Shown here: positions 47,369 through 55,943 of the stretch, piece by piece
Layout of the letters: each line of letters opens with the position of its first letter
How positions within the stretch are numbered: the stretch's first letter is position 1
Assembly: GCA_938007995.1 (NCBI GenBank)
Contig: CALLLW010000027.1
Span: forward strand, 62,001-126,000
Origin: an uncultured Granulosicoccaceae bacterium
Lineage (GTDB): Bacteria > Pseudomonadota > Gammaproteobacteria > Granulosicoccales > Granulosicoccaceae
Length of the DNA: 64,000 bases
Reading direction: 5' to 3'
Notes under the pieces: generated by a model
What the model was told of the DNA's origin: nothing
Seen by the model: only the letters and a program-made list of their open reading frames with translations
Databases searched by the model: none
Made by a program: the position numbers and the translations under genes

Positions 47369-47965
47369 TTAGCTCTGATTGTAAGTGTCAAGCCGGGCTT
47401 CCAGCTCTTCAATCCTTCTGTCACGTATCGTGATGTCAGCCATTAATGCAGTGGTATCTCCAGCTTCGCCAAACTGTTGAAGTGATTTTTCAAGCGTTGC
47501 GATCATACGATCACGTGCCGCTATCTCCTGGCGCAGATCCTCCTCAGACATTGAAGATATTCCGCTCGCCTGCTGACTTTCCAGCTCAGCAATGCGTTGC
47601 CGCGCGCTTTCAAGCTCTGCCTGCCAATCCGGGTTAGCATCGGTAGATCCATAAGCTCTAAGTACCTCAATCTCGCGCCGGGAAGCCTTGAGATCCTCGG
47701 TTAGATTCTCAATACGCCATCTTGCGTCTTCCAGCTCTTCGTCGCCACCCGCACCGGTTCGTCGAAGCCGGTCGGACAAATCCATATTACTTTGCTGCAA
47801 ACGCTCAACATCTGACCGGTATCGAGCACTGGTGCGACGCAGCTTGCTCAAGCCTTCCGCATCAATTCGGCTACGTCGCCAGCGCCACAGTAACCAGCCG
47901 GTAAAAAGACCTATCAAAAACGTCACGATTAACGGAACGACGATATCCCACAGCACCCAAAGCAT
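47369..47965 (-). CDS. Membrane-anchored coiled-coil protein (paralogous partner, copy 2)
   Basis: The 198-residue protein starts MLWVLWDIVVPL with one membrane segment (about 5-28). A basic stretch follows (RWRRSRID), then almost continuous coiled coil to the end. The start is clearly related to that of the 422-residue protein at 36384-37652 (shared pattern M-x-WVLWDI-x2-PL). This copy lacks the C-terminal H3TH-like domain. It begins 49 bp downstream of the second BON/OmpA gene. The function is unknown; I infer that it works with that protein. Confidence 0.82.
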   Translation of the reverse strand: MLWVLWDIVVPLIVTFLIGLFTGWLLWRWRRSRIDAEGLSKLRRTSARYRSDVERLQQSNMDLSDRLRRTGAGGDEELEDARWRIENLTEDLKASRREIEVLRAYGSTDANPDWQAELESARQRIAELESQQASGISSMSEEDLRQEIAARDRMIATLEKSLQQFGEAGDTTALMADITIRDRRIEELEARLDTYNQS

Positions 47966-48014
47966 GTTGTCACCTGATTATTTTATAACGCTGTTATGCA
48001 GCGAATTATTGGTT

Positions 48015-49559
48015 TTAGAAGCTGCTGTTCGCAATAAACTCAACGCGGCGATTTTGTTTTCTACCAAACTCTGTGGCGTTATCAGCCACTGGTGCTGATT
48101 CGCCAAAGCCGGCGGCACGCAGACGCAGACCGTCAATACCGCTGATTTTTAAGTACTCAAGCACTGCAGTTGCACGGAACAAACTGAGTTTTAGATTGGC
48201 ATCATCAGAGCCGTTGTTATCGGTATGCCCCTGCACCTCAACGACTGGCCTTAGATAACGGTTCATCGCATCGACAACTTTATCCAGAGTCTGCTTAGCG
48301 GTGAAGTCCAGATCAGCTTTACCGGATTCAAACACCACATTCTCGCGAATTTCTTCATTGAGCAGATCAAGCTCCTGCTGTAACAACGCAACTTCGCGGT
48401 TGAGTGAAATCTGACGCGCCTCGATTGACCCTTCCAGCTGCAAGCCAATGCTCTGCGCTGATTCTCTAACCCGCAGTAATGGACCAGTGTCCTCTTCCAG
48501 CTCCATTAACGCGTTGAACGTAAACACGCCTTCACTTAAATTTGCCTCAGCCTCAATGGCTTCGTCAAAGCTATCTATCGCTGCAGCCATGACCGTAATA
48601 GAGCGATCAGACTCTTCAGTAACAGAACCATTCGTTGCAATAGTAATTTCGTCAATTACGCTTTGTTGATCGAACGCTGCTACTGCTGCTGCCACCAGTG
48701 TTTGCTGTTGAGATTCATCGGTCACCGTGCCAGTCAGTAGCACCCGACCGTTTTCCTTTATGGCGGTAACGTCCAACACTCCAACGGGAGCCGTTTGCCT
48801 GGTAACGATATCTCCGCTGATTACAAGCCCAAGATCTCCTGCGTTGCCTTGTAATCGCAGCAAATCATCCGCCTGTTCAGCGTCTGAAACGGTTGCATTA
48901 AATCGAAAATCTGAAGCAGACAATCGAGCGTCTGCGGATGCCGCCTGGTTAAGGCCGGCAATAGAGTTGGCGAGACTCGCAACACGTTGATCAGCGCCGG
49001 GGGTCTGCTCCTGAAACCCGGTCACAAAAATCTCATTGGTCACCTGGTCTTCGCCAATCGCCTCAACGGCAGCCGATTGGAGTTGATCGCGTTGCGCTGC
49101 AGTGAGCACGCTGCCCTGCAGCAACATCTTTCCGTCTTCCAGCATGACAGTCACGTCGACGGTGCCGAATTGTAATCCGTCAGGTGGCGCTTCAACGGTA
49201 TCGAGGGTCAGGCGTATATTACGAACACCGCCGTTGTCTGTGTTGCGCAGCACTGCCAGCAGCTGTTCTTCGGATGAGTCAGCCGGCAGCTGCCCGGTTA
49301 CCGTAACATCTCGATAGTCCCACTCAAACATTAGACGTGAGGTATCAATGCCGCTGGATAGCAGCTCGGTATTGACGCTTCTGTCGAGCCGCGATTGAAA
49401 GTGCTCTATTCCCCAGACACTGGTCACAGTGACTGCAGCGAGAAGCGCCACAATACCCGCGCACCACGTCAGTGCATCACTCCAGGGCCAGCGCCCGCCA
49501 TTCCCGGGCGGCACAAAGGCATCGAGTGCCAGGCTGTTGTCGTCGCCATCATCCGGCAT
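48015..49559 (-). CDS. BON-repeat/OmpA-domain membrane protein (copy 2)
   Basis: The 514-residue protein has one membrane segment at about 30-50. BON-like extracytoplasmic units follow (VMLEDGKMLLQGSVLTAAQRDQL in two parts, NGRVLLTGTVTDESQQQTL), then a coiled stretch near 375-395. The OmpA domain (about 395-510) has VEVQGHTDNNGSDDANLKLS and NRRVEFI. The segment FEWDYRDVTVTGQLP matches FDWDYRNLTVSGYLP of copy 1. The architecture equals that of copy 1, and gene order with the coiled-coil partner is also the same, so the cassette is duplicated. Confidence 0.87.
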   Translation of the reverse strand: MPDDGDDNSLALDAFVPPGNGGRWPWSDALTWCAGIVALLAAVTVTSVWGIEHFQSRLDRSVNTELLSSGIDTSRLMFEWDYRDVTVTGQLPADSSEEQLLAVLRNTDNGGVRNIRLTLDTVEAPPDGLQFGTVDVTVMLEDGKMLLQGSVLTAAQRDQLQSAAVEAIGEDQVTNEIFVTGFQEQTPGADQRVASLANSIAGLNQAASADARLSASDFRFNATVSDAEQADDLLRLQGNAGDLGLVISGDIVTRQTAPVGVLDVTAIKENGRVLLTGTVTDESQQQTLVAAAVAAFDQQSVIDEITIATNGSVTEESDRSITVMAAAIDSFDEAIEAEANLSEGVFTFNALMELEEDTGPLLRVRESAQSIGLQLEGSIEARQISLNREVALLQQELDLLNEEIRENVVFESGKADLDFTAKQTLDKVVDAMNRYLRPVVEVQGHTDNNGSDDANLKLSLFRATAVLEYLKISGIDGLRLRAAGFGESAPVADNATEFGRKQNRRVEFIANSSF

Positions 49560-49989
49560 AGTGCGTTTCTGTCATTGCTACTGAGATCTCGTGATAACTG
49601 GTTAACGAATGGAGGATAGTACAACTGCAACGCCGGCCGGGATTCTACACCTTTAGTTAACTGAAGATTGCATGCCACACTGCCGTGTTTGACCACTTTG
49701 CACAAGTTGCCCTGCGATTGTTCCAATCAACAGGTGGCGTCATTTTTCCGACGTTTCGGAGGGTGCGCACAAGGATCAGGTGTCGGGAAAAATAGCGAGT
49801 GCTGCTTTATACCGGCAAACGAAGCCCGCAACTCGCTGTTTACGGCTGTACCGGACATGTGAGCGGGAGTTTAACGGCCTCACAGGGCGCTTAATAGTTT
49901 TTTCCAACAGATCGTCTTGAAACAACCATCATCTTAAGCTTTATCAATCACGTCGGGGCGCTGATCATTGATGATATTGTAAAACAAAG
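49560..49989. other. Intergenic region upstream of the operator cluster
   Basis: These 430 bp follow the start of the BON/OmpA gene and hold its promoter. I found no convincing gene, RNA or repeat; short open frames on both strands here have no ribosome site or recognisable product. Confidence 0.45.
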
Positions 49990-50057
49990 TGTCATGACAA
50001 TAAGTGAGCTAAATATAAATTGTCATGACACGTTAAATGCACTATAGTGTCATGACA
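49990..50057. promoter_or_regulatory. Three copies of palindrome TGTCATGACA
   Basis: Perfect 10-bp palindromes lie at 49990-49999, 50021-50030 and 50048-50057. The flanks extend the match: each reads GTGTCATGACAA, with the middle copy inverted. Starts are 31 and 27 bp apart, close to three helical turns. The surrounding DNA is AT-rich, as in a promoter. A small ORF with a ribosome site begins 33 bp after the last copy. The binding regulator is unknown. Confidence 0.85.
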
Positions 50058-50089
50058 ATAATTACTAATCTCCTTCAAAGGTCAAGCAA

Positions 50090-50179
50090 ATGTCAATCTG
50101 TCTCATCGTCGCTTTTATTTTCTACGTGTTGCGCTCTCCTGCGCATGACAGGTCGCCAACCCTGAATACCCAGGCTTAA
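50090..50179 (+). CDS. Candidate 29-residue small protein or leader peptide
   Basis: ATG at 50090 opens a 30-codon frame ending TAA at 50177-50179. AAAGG lies eight bases upstream. The predicted peptide begins MSICLIVAFIFYVL, a hydrophobic stretch long enough for a short membrane helix, then turns polar. It is the first ORF after the triple operator. The stop overlaps the perfect palindrome CAGGCTTAAGCCTG (50171-50184). It may be a real small membrane protein or a leader; only position and the ribosome site support it. Confidence 0.45.
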   Translation: MSICLIVAFIFYVLRSPAHDRSPTLNTQA

Positions 50180-50333
50180 GCCTGAAATGGCGTTGAAAAG
50201 CCAAATGAACAACTGTTCAGCTTAAAGAACACCGTCTACCTTCAGCAATAAACCGGGTGAGGGACATTAAAATGCCCCTCAGCCGCAGTAACCAGGTTTT
50301 ACGAACCTCTGCAGTAACCCTGTTTCTAACAGG
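50171..50333 (+). promoter_or_regulatory. Structured leader with successive hairpins before the outer-membrane protein gene
   Basis: Five inverted repeats follow one another: CAGGCTTAAGCCTG (50171-50184), TGAACA-AC-TGTTCA (50206-50219), a nine-pair hairpin with one mismatch at 50258-50281 (TGAGGG...CCCTCA), AGGTT...AACCT (50294-50308) and CCTGTT-TCT-AACAGG (50319-50333). None has a T-run, so they are not simple terminators. They end 62 bp before the GTG start of the next gene. An RNA-level control element is inferred. Confidence 0.5.
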
Positions 50334-50394
50334 ATTAAGGTACCATCCCGCAGATCATTTAACAGGTGCGCAAGCACTCTAAGGGAGAACTCGG

Positions 50395-50964
50395 GTGTCC
50401 GGAAAAAGTCTGGCTAAAGTCTTATTGATACTGTGTGCAAGTCTGCTGGCAACAAATACAGCCTCGGCACAGCTACTCAAAACAGGCAAAAGTGTCTTTA
50501 ACTACAACCTGATCGACGGCGCTTACGTCGATGGTGACGGTGCAGATGGACTGAGGCTGCGCTTTTCCGCCGATATCAGAGAAAATTTTGCGTTAAACGC
50601 TGGCTACACCAGACTCAGCGTCGGTAGATTCGATGCTGATACCGTGGCCGCAGGTCTCACCTACCACATCGAGGCAGCAAAATTCCCTGGTAAGGCAGAC
50701 TGGAACTTCGGTTTAGGCTTCCAGATAATTGATGCTGAGGGGAGCGACGAAACAGGCTTATCTGCCGATGCCGGCATACGTTATGCGGTGACAGAGCAGC
50801 TCGAAGCCAACGCGGCACTGCTGTTTACCACGGCGATTGACACTGATCTGTCACTGGGACTGCGTGGTCTGTATGAGCTGGCCACCGGCTTTTCCGCATT
50901 CGTTGAGACTGTCATTGGTGACGGCACAGAAATCGGTCTGGGCTTACGGTTTTACTGGCGTTAA
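50395..50964 (+). CDS. Small outer membrane beta-barrel protein
   Basis: The 189-residue precursor has a signal peptide (cleavage near TASAQ, residue 26). About eight amphipathic beta strands follow, rich in Gly and aromatic residues (LNAGYTRLSVGRF, GLGFQIID, GLGLRFYW). It ends in Trp-Arg rather than a terminal Phe. This is an OmpW/OmpX-like size, but no family name can be given. The GTG start has AAGGGA nine bases upstream. The long leader with operators and hairpins suggests tight regulation. Confidence 0.75.
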   Translation: MSGKSLAKVLLILCASLLATNTASAQLLKTGKSVFNYNLIDGAYVDGDGADGLRLRFSADIRENFALNAGYTRLSVGRFDADTVAAGLTYHIEAAKFPGKADWNFGLGFQIIDAEGSDETGLSADAGIRYAVTEQLEANAALLFTTAIDTDLSLGLRGLYELATGFSAFVETVIGDGTEIGLGLRFYWR

Positions 50965-51148
50965 CCGATTTTTGTTATGGCATGACAGCCGTTGGTGTCG
51001 CCAGCATTGCGCGGCGGCACCAGTAGAGAGTCAGGTAGGCCCGGGTCTACCTGCAACACGGGCCGAAATCTGTTTTGCCCAAGCCCCTGCACTTCCAGCG
51101 TTTTGATTGAGTATACTGCGTACTGGACGAACACCTGCGGACCCAATC

Positions 51149-52876
51149 ATGCGCACGTTTTATCACATCGATCTCGGCGATCAGTCAGTTAAAAAGCAGC
51201 AACTGGAAGGCGAAGAGATAATCCGCGCCGGGCGCTACCTGATTGCGAAAACACTGGTCGAGCAGGATGTCGCGACCGTTGATCCTCTGTCAAAAGACAA
51301 CCCGCTGATCTTTTCTGCCGGTCCATTCGCAGGCTCAAACTTCTCCAACGCCAATCGTTTGAGTGTTGGCTGCAAAAGCCCGCTGACCGGTGGCATCAAA
51401 GAGGCAAACTCCGGTGGTACTTTCGGTTTTGCACTGGGCCAGCTCGAACTCGCCGGCCTGACACTCAACAACTGCAGTGAAGACTGGGTTGTTATCCGCA
51501 TCACTAAAGACGGCGGTATCAGTTTTGACCCGGCAGATGAATTTCTCGGTATGGGTAATTTTGATGCCGCCGCCAAACTACATGAAAAGTATGGCGAGAA
51601 AGTCAGCATTGGATTGTGCAGTCAGGTTGGCGAGTATGAGGGTCTGCTCGGTGGCATTGCATTCAGTGACGTTGACCTGCGACCTTCAAGATTAAGCGCA
51701 CGTGGTGGCGTCGGTGCGGTAATGGGTAATAAGAAAGTAAAAGCTATTGTAGTTGACCTGCATAAAATGCCGACTTTTCACGAACGCAAAAAACTCATGG
51801 GTGCGGTTCGCGAGTACAACAAAATGCTCAAGGCTGAACCTGCAATCGATAACTTTGCTAAAACCGGTACCGCAATGATGTCGGATGTAATCAATCAACT
51901 CGGCGGTATACCGGTGCGTAACTTCACCGGTGGACAGGCAGCAGACACCAGCACTGAAACATTTAAGCTAAGCGGCGACTATCTGCGTGAACAAAACATC
52001 GAGCGCGGTGGCGAGACCACACACGCTTGCATGCCGGGCTGCCTGATTCAGTGCAGCAATGTCTATGCAGACAAAGACGGCAACGAAGTAGTCTCACCGA
52101 TTGAATATGAAACCATTGGTTTGCTTGGCACCAACTGCGGTATCAAAGACCCGGATGATCTGGCTAAACTTAACTGGCTCGCCAATGATCTTGGTGTGGA
52201 TACTATTGAACTCGGTGGCACTCTAGCGGTAATGATGGATGCAGGCGAGGCGGAATTCGGCGATGTATCGTGGATGGAAGACATTCTCGACAATCATCTG
52301 CGCCACGGTACAGAACATGGAAAACTGGTAGCACAGGGTGCCGCCAGAGTTGGAGAACACTACGGACTAAAGCGCATACCGGTAATTAAAAAACAAACCA
52401 TCAGTGCTTATGACCCCAGAGTCATAGAGGTCACAGGCATCACCATGATCATGACAGCACAGGGTGCGGATCATACAGCGGGCAACCTGCCAACCTATGA
52501 AAGCGCAGGTAAACCGGCTGAAGAACTTGTACATGCAAGCCTCGATATGCAGGCGCTTACTGCATCGACCGATTCACTTGGCTTATGTATTTTCGGGCGC
52601 TCAGTCACTTATGCGCAGATAGAGTTCATGGTCAACGCAATGAACGACGCGCACGGCACCAGCCTGACACCTGATTTCTATCGCAAACTCGGTATAGAAA
52701 CACTGGATCTTGAAAATCAGTTTAATGAAAAAGCGGGCTTTGTAGTTAACGATGACGAACTGCCGGAGTTTTTCTACACAGAAGAACTTGAACCGACAAA
52801 CAATCTGGCGCGATTTCATGGTCCGGAGATTCGTCAATCAGCCGAGAGCTGGTGGCAGCAAAACAGACCTTCATAA
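51149..52876 (+). CDS. Second, divergent AOR-family oxidoreductase
   Basis: The 575-residue protein has the AOR fold signatures: LIFSAGPFAGS and CKSPLTGGIKEANSGGTFG near residues 53-95, GGVGAVMGNKKVKAI near 185-200, and LGLCIFGRS with Cys480. The cluster ligands are spaced Cys294-x3-Cys298-x3-Cys302, one residue more than the usual CxxC. It shares only moderate identity with the AOR at 8639. No ferredoxin, flavin or cofactor gene is adjacent; a glycine betaine transporter follows. Substrate unknown. The ATG at 51149 is preferred; a TTG 14 codons upstream is possible. Confidence 0.9.
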   Translation: MRTFYHIDLGDQSVKKQQLEGEEIIRAGRYLIAKTLVEQDVATVDPLSKDNPLIFSAGPFAGSNFSNANRLSVGCKSPLTGGIKEANSGGTFGFALGQLELAGLTLNNCSEDWVVIRITKDGGISFDPADEFLGMGNFDAAAKLHEKYGEKVSIGLCSQVGEYEGLLGGIAFSDVDLRPSRLSARGGVGAVMGNKKVKAIVVDLHKMPTFHERKKLMGAVREYNKMLKAEPAIDNFAKTGTAMMSDVINQLGGIPVRNFTGGQAADTSTETFKLSGDYLREQNIERGGETTHACMPGCLIQCSNVYADKDGNEVVSPIEYETIGLLGTNCGIKDPDDLAKLNWLANDLGVDTIELGGTLAVMMDAGEAEFGDVSWMEDILDNHLRHGTEHGKLVAQGAARVGEHYGLKRIPVIKKQTISAYDPRVIEVTGITMIMTAQGADHTAGNLPTYESAGKPAEELVHASLDMQALTASTDSLGLCIFGRSVTYAQIEFMVNAMNDAHGTSLTPDFYRKLGIETLDLENQFNEKAGFVVNDDELPEFFYTEELEPTNNLARFHGPEIRQSAESWWQQNRPS

Positions 52877-52886
52877 TGCTACTTTC

Positions 52887-52915
52887 AAGGTGTTGGAGGT
52901 AATTTTCAACACCTT
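52887..52915 (+). terminator. Hairpin after the second AOR gene
   Basis: AAGGTGTTG and CAACACCTT form a perfect 9-bp stem around an 11-base loop, starting 11 bases after the stop codon. There is no T-run, so it may stabilise the 3' end or act in rho-dependent termination rather than be an intrinsic terminator. Confidence 0.6.
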
Positions 52916-53026
52916 AAAGTGCAGACGCTTTTCAAAAGTAACTCACCTCGCAGCTAACCCGAAGCCATAAAGGGTGTTGAACTAAGCGTGTGCAGTTACC
53001 CCGGAATCTCTGCGCCAACACACTGC

Positions 53027-53062
53027 AATGGCAATGGCAATGGCAATGGCAATGGCAATGGC
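53027..53062. repeat. Hexanucleotide microsatellite (AATGGC)6
   Basis: Six perfect tandem copies of AATGGC run from 53027 to 53062, in the 290-bp gap before the betaine transporter operon. They end 104 bp before the proV-like start codon, so copy-number change could alter promoter spacing without touching a reading frame. Confidence 0.95.
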
Positions 53063-53166
53063 ACCGTTTGAGCCGCTCCCGGGCGTTCAGTCGCAGATGA
53101 CAATAAAAAGATGCCACATACGGCGTATCATTGCACCGTACTCGCACCTGATGATACGACCCCATT

Positions 53167-54237
53167 ATGATTTCCAACACAGCACAGCACAGTGAACCTG
53201 TTGTACAGGTTCGCGATGTCTGGAAAATTTTCGGCGATCGTGCAAGCGAGGCTTTGGCTGCAATTCGAAAAGACAACCTCAGCAAAGCCGAGGTGCTGGA
53301 ACAACTTGAGGCGGTGGTGGGAGTGCGGGAAGTCTCATTCGATGTTCACGAGAGTGAAATTTTCTGCATTATGGGTCTGTCAGGATCTGGCAAATCCACG
53401 TTGGTCAGACACATAAACCGGTTGATCGAACCGACTCACGGGGAAATTCTGATCAACGGCGTCAACGTCGGCAATCTGAATGCCAAAGAACTGCGGCTAC
53501 TGCGCGCAGATCGCATTGGTATGGTGTTTCAGAATATGGCGTTACTGCCACATCGAACAGTTCGGGATAACATCGCATTCGCGCTTGAGCTGCGCAATGT
53601 AGATACCTATACCCGATCGCAGCTGGCAGATAAAGTCATCGAAACAGTCAGTTTGCAGGGCTACGGTGATCGTATGCCATCGCAACTGTCAGGTGGTATG
53701 CAACAGCGTGTTGGACTTGCAAGAGCACTGGCTGCAGACCCTGAAATATTATTGATGGATGAACCATTCTCTGCACTGGATCCGCTTATTCGACGTGGCC
53801 TTCAGGATGAATTTCTCGAACTCTCAAAAGTCATGGGCAAAACCACGTTGTTTATCACCCATGATCTCGATGAAGCGATTCGTATGGGTTCAAGAATCGC
53901 GATTATGAAAGACGGTGTTATTGTTCAGATTGGCACACCCGAAGACATCGTTACAGCACCTGCAGATGACTACGTGGCCGACTTTGTTCAGGGTATCTCA
54001 AGACTCAAACTGGTATTCGCACACACAGTAATGCAGTCACCGGATGCGTTCCAACACAGCGGTGGTTCTACTGTTGATATCGATCAATGGCCGGAGGCAC
54101 ATCCGGAAGCCGATCTGGATTCATTAATCAGTCTGGCGGTTAACAAAGAACATCCTATCGCAATCCGGCAGGACGGCAGTCTTGTTGGTGTGGTTACAAA
54201 AGACGCGCTGCTGCGTGGCATACAGGGGGAAGACTGA
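53167..54237 (+). CDS. proV: Glycine betaine/proline ABC transporter ATP-binding protein
   Basis: The 356-residue ATPase has Walker A GLSGSGKST near residues 75-83, the signature SGGMQQRVGLARAL, Walker B ILLMDEP and a switch His in LFITHDLDEAI. The last 70 residues look like a CBS-type regulatory region. ProV/OpuAA ATPases drive uptake of glycine betaine or related osmolytes. The stop overlaps the permease start (TGATG arrangement), so translation is coupled. A hexamer repeat lies upstream. Confidence 0.94.
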   Translation: MISNTAQHSEPVVQVRDVWKIFGDRASEALAAIRKDNLSKAEVLEQLEAVVGVREVSFDVHESEIFCIMGLSGSGKSTLVRHINRLIEPTHGEILINGVNVGNLNAKELRLLRADRIGMVFQNMALLPHRTVRDNIAFALELRNVDTYTRSQLADKVIETVSLQGYGDRMPSQLSGGMQQRVGLARALAADPEILLMDEPFSALDPLIRRGLQDEFLELSKVMGKTTLFITHDLDEAIRMGSRIAIMKDGVIVQIGTPEDIVTAPADDYVADFVQGISRLKLVFAHTVMQSPDAFQHSGGSTVDIDQWPEAHPEADLDSLISLAVNKEHPIAIRQDGSLVGVVTKDALLRGIQGED

Positions 54238-55883
54238 TGAGCTCGTCAGACACGACCAACACACATAACGGCACGTCGGCAAACGCTGGTTCATTAGCAG
54301 ATGTCGCCGCGGCACAGCAGCACGCACAGGACTCCGGCAAAGCTGATCTTGAAATCAAACAGGCATTCGAATCTTTTGCCGAGCAAAGCAAAGACTACTA
54401 CTCAAAGACTTTTTTAAAGATTCAACAGGCAAAATTATCGCTGTTTCATTTTAACTTCGCGGCGATGTTTGGCAGCTTTTTCTGGGCCGCATTACGCGGC
54501 AACTGGCTGATGTTCTGGATTGGCTTTATCTTTGACATGATGGCAGCTGCCAACCTGGGCCTGGTATACCGCTACTCTGTCGCTAAAACCGCAGCCGTTG
54601 TAGATGAGAAGCAATATCTGATCGAGCGCTTCACTGACTGGACCGGCAGGCACCTTATTACTGCAATCGCAATCTTTATTGTCGGGCGTTTGGTGATCGG
54701 CTGGATGGCAGATCGTTTCTATTATAAACAATACAGTGCATGGCGTATTGACTCGTCGGTTAACTCAGGCATTAATAAGAGCCGCTGGATAGTTGCAGGG
54801 CTTATTGTTGCACTGGTAGCACCACTGACACTGTACCGTTCAACTCAGGAAGCACCTGAGCAGCGATACTGTATCAAGCAGGTTCGAGCCCTTCAGGATG
54901 GCAAAGAAGTAACACTTAAAGATCGCTTTGATTGCGCAACCATCTCTGAAGTACCAACATTGCTTTGGTTAAAACGCCCGGATTCACTTAATTTTGTACG
55001 CAACGACGACGGCACACGTACCGCACAGTGGACACCCTCAACCGCCAAACGACCCGTCAATGTCAACACCTGGTTATCTGAAAAAATAGATCAGAGTATT
55101 GACTATGCCAAAGCCTACTACGGGCATGTATTTGATGGCATCACTAAATTTCTGCGTACCCTTCTAAATGCTATTGAGGCGGTATTTGTCGGCACACCGT
55201 GGCCGGTGACTGCCGCTATTTTTATGCTGATTTCCTATCACTTTGCAGGCACCAAAGTAACGGTGTTTACCGGTGCAACTTTGGTTTATCTTGGCTTCTT
55301 CGGCTTCTGGCAAACTGCCATGAGTACCGTTTCGATTGTTATCGCGTCAACCATTATCTGTATTGTTGTCGGGCTTCCTCTGGGAGTCTGGGTTGGCAAG
55401 TCACGTCGTGGCTCAGCCATCGTGACGCCAATACTCGATGTGATGCAAACCATACCTTCTTTTGTCTATCTGCTACCGGCGGTGGCTTTTTTCTCAATCG
55501 GTAAGCCACCAGGCATACTGGCCACAGTGATCTTTGCAATGCCACCGATGGTGCGTCTCACGGCACTGGGTATTAAACAGGTACCCGAATCAACCAAAGA
55601 AGCAGCGCTGGCGTTCGGCGCCAGTCCGAGACAATTGTTAACACGCGTTGAGCTGCCGCTGGCAACTCCATCGATCATGGCGGGCGTCAATCAGGTTGTG
55701 ATGATGAGCCTGTCAATGGCGGTTATTGCTGCGATAATCGGTGCCGGCGGACTCGGGTTTATCGTCGTTGACGCATTGGGCCAGAGCCAGGTTGGACGCG
55801 GAATGCTTGCCGGAATTGCGATCGCACTAATTGCAATGGTGATCGATCGTATAGTACAAAGGGCCAATCGCAGCGAAGATTGA
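54237..55883 (+). CDS. proW: Betaine ABC transporter permease with extra N-terminal domain
   Basis: The 548-residue permease is much longer than usual ProW (about 350). Residues about 330-540 are the standard binding-protein-dependent permease (VGLPLGVWVGKS, MQTIPSFVYLLP, EAALAFGASPRQLLTRVELPLA). Residues about 40-150 carry YYSKTF...FHFNFAAMFGSFFWAALRGNW, which matches the DUF2628 pattern of short Trp-rich membrane helices. A soluble Cys-containing loop (about 205-280) follows. The fusion appears real, since the frame is continuous and overlaps the ATPase gene by one base. Confidence 0.9.
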   Translation: MSSSDTTNTHNGTSANAGSLADVAAAQQHAQDSGKADLEIKQAFESFAEQSKDYYSKTFLKIQQAKLSLFHFNFAAMFGSFFWAALRGNWLMFWIGFIFDMMAAANLGLVYRYSVAKTAAVVDEKQYLIERFTDWTGRHLITAIAIFIVGRLVIGWMADRFYYKQYSAWRIDSSVNSGINKSRWIVAGLIVALVAPLTLYRSTQEAPEQRYCIKQVRALQDGKEVTLKDRFDCATISEVPTLLWLKRPDSLNFVRNDDGTRTAQWTPSTAKRPVNVNTWLSEKIDQSIDYAKAYYGHVFDGITKFLRTLLNAIEAVFVGTPWPVTAAIFMLISYHFAGTKVTVFTGATLVYLGFFGFWQTAMSTVSIVIASTIICIVVGLPLGVWVGKSRRGSAIVTPILDVMQTIPSFVYLLPAVAFFSIGKPPGILATVIFAMPPMVRLTALGIKQVPESTKEAALAFGASPRQLLTRVELPLATPSIMAGVNQVVMMSLSMAVIAAIIGAGGLGFIVVDALGQSQVGRGMLAGIAIALIAMVIDRIVQRANRSED

Positions 55884-55943
55884 CACTTTCCCGATGTGTT
55901 TCGCCGCGTGACGCAGTTTTTAATCACAAAACGAGGAATTATA

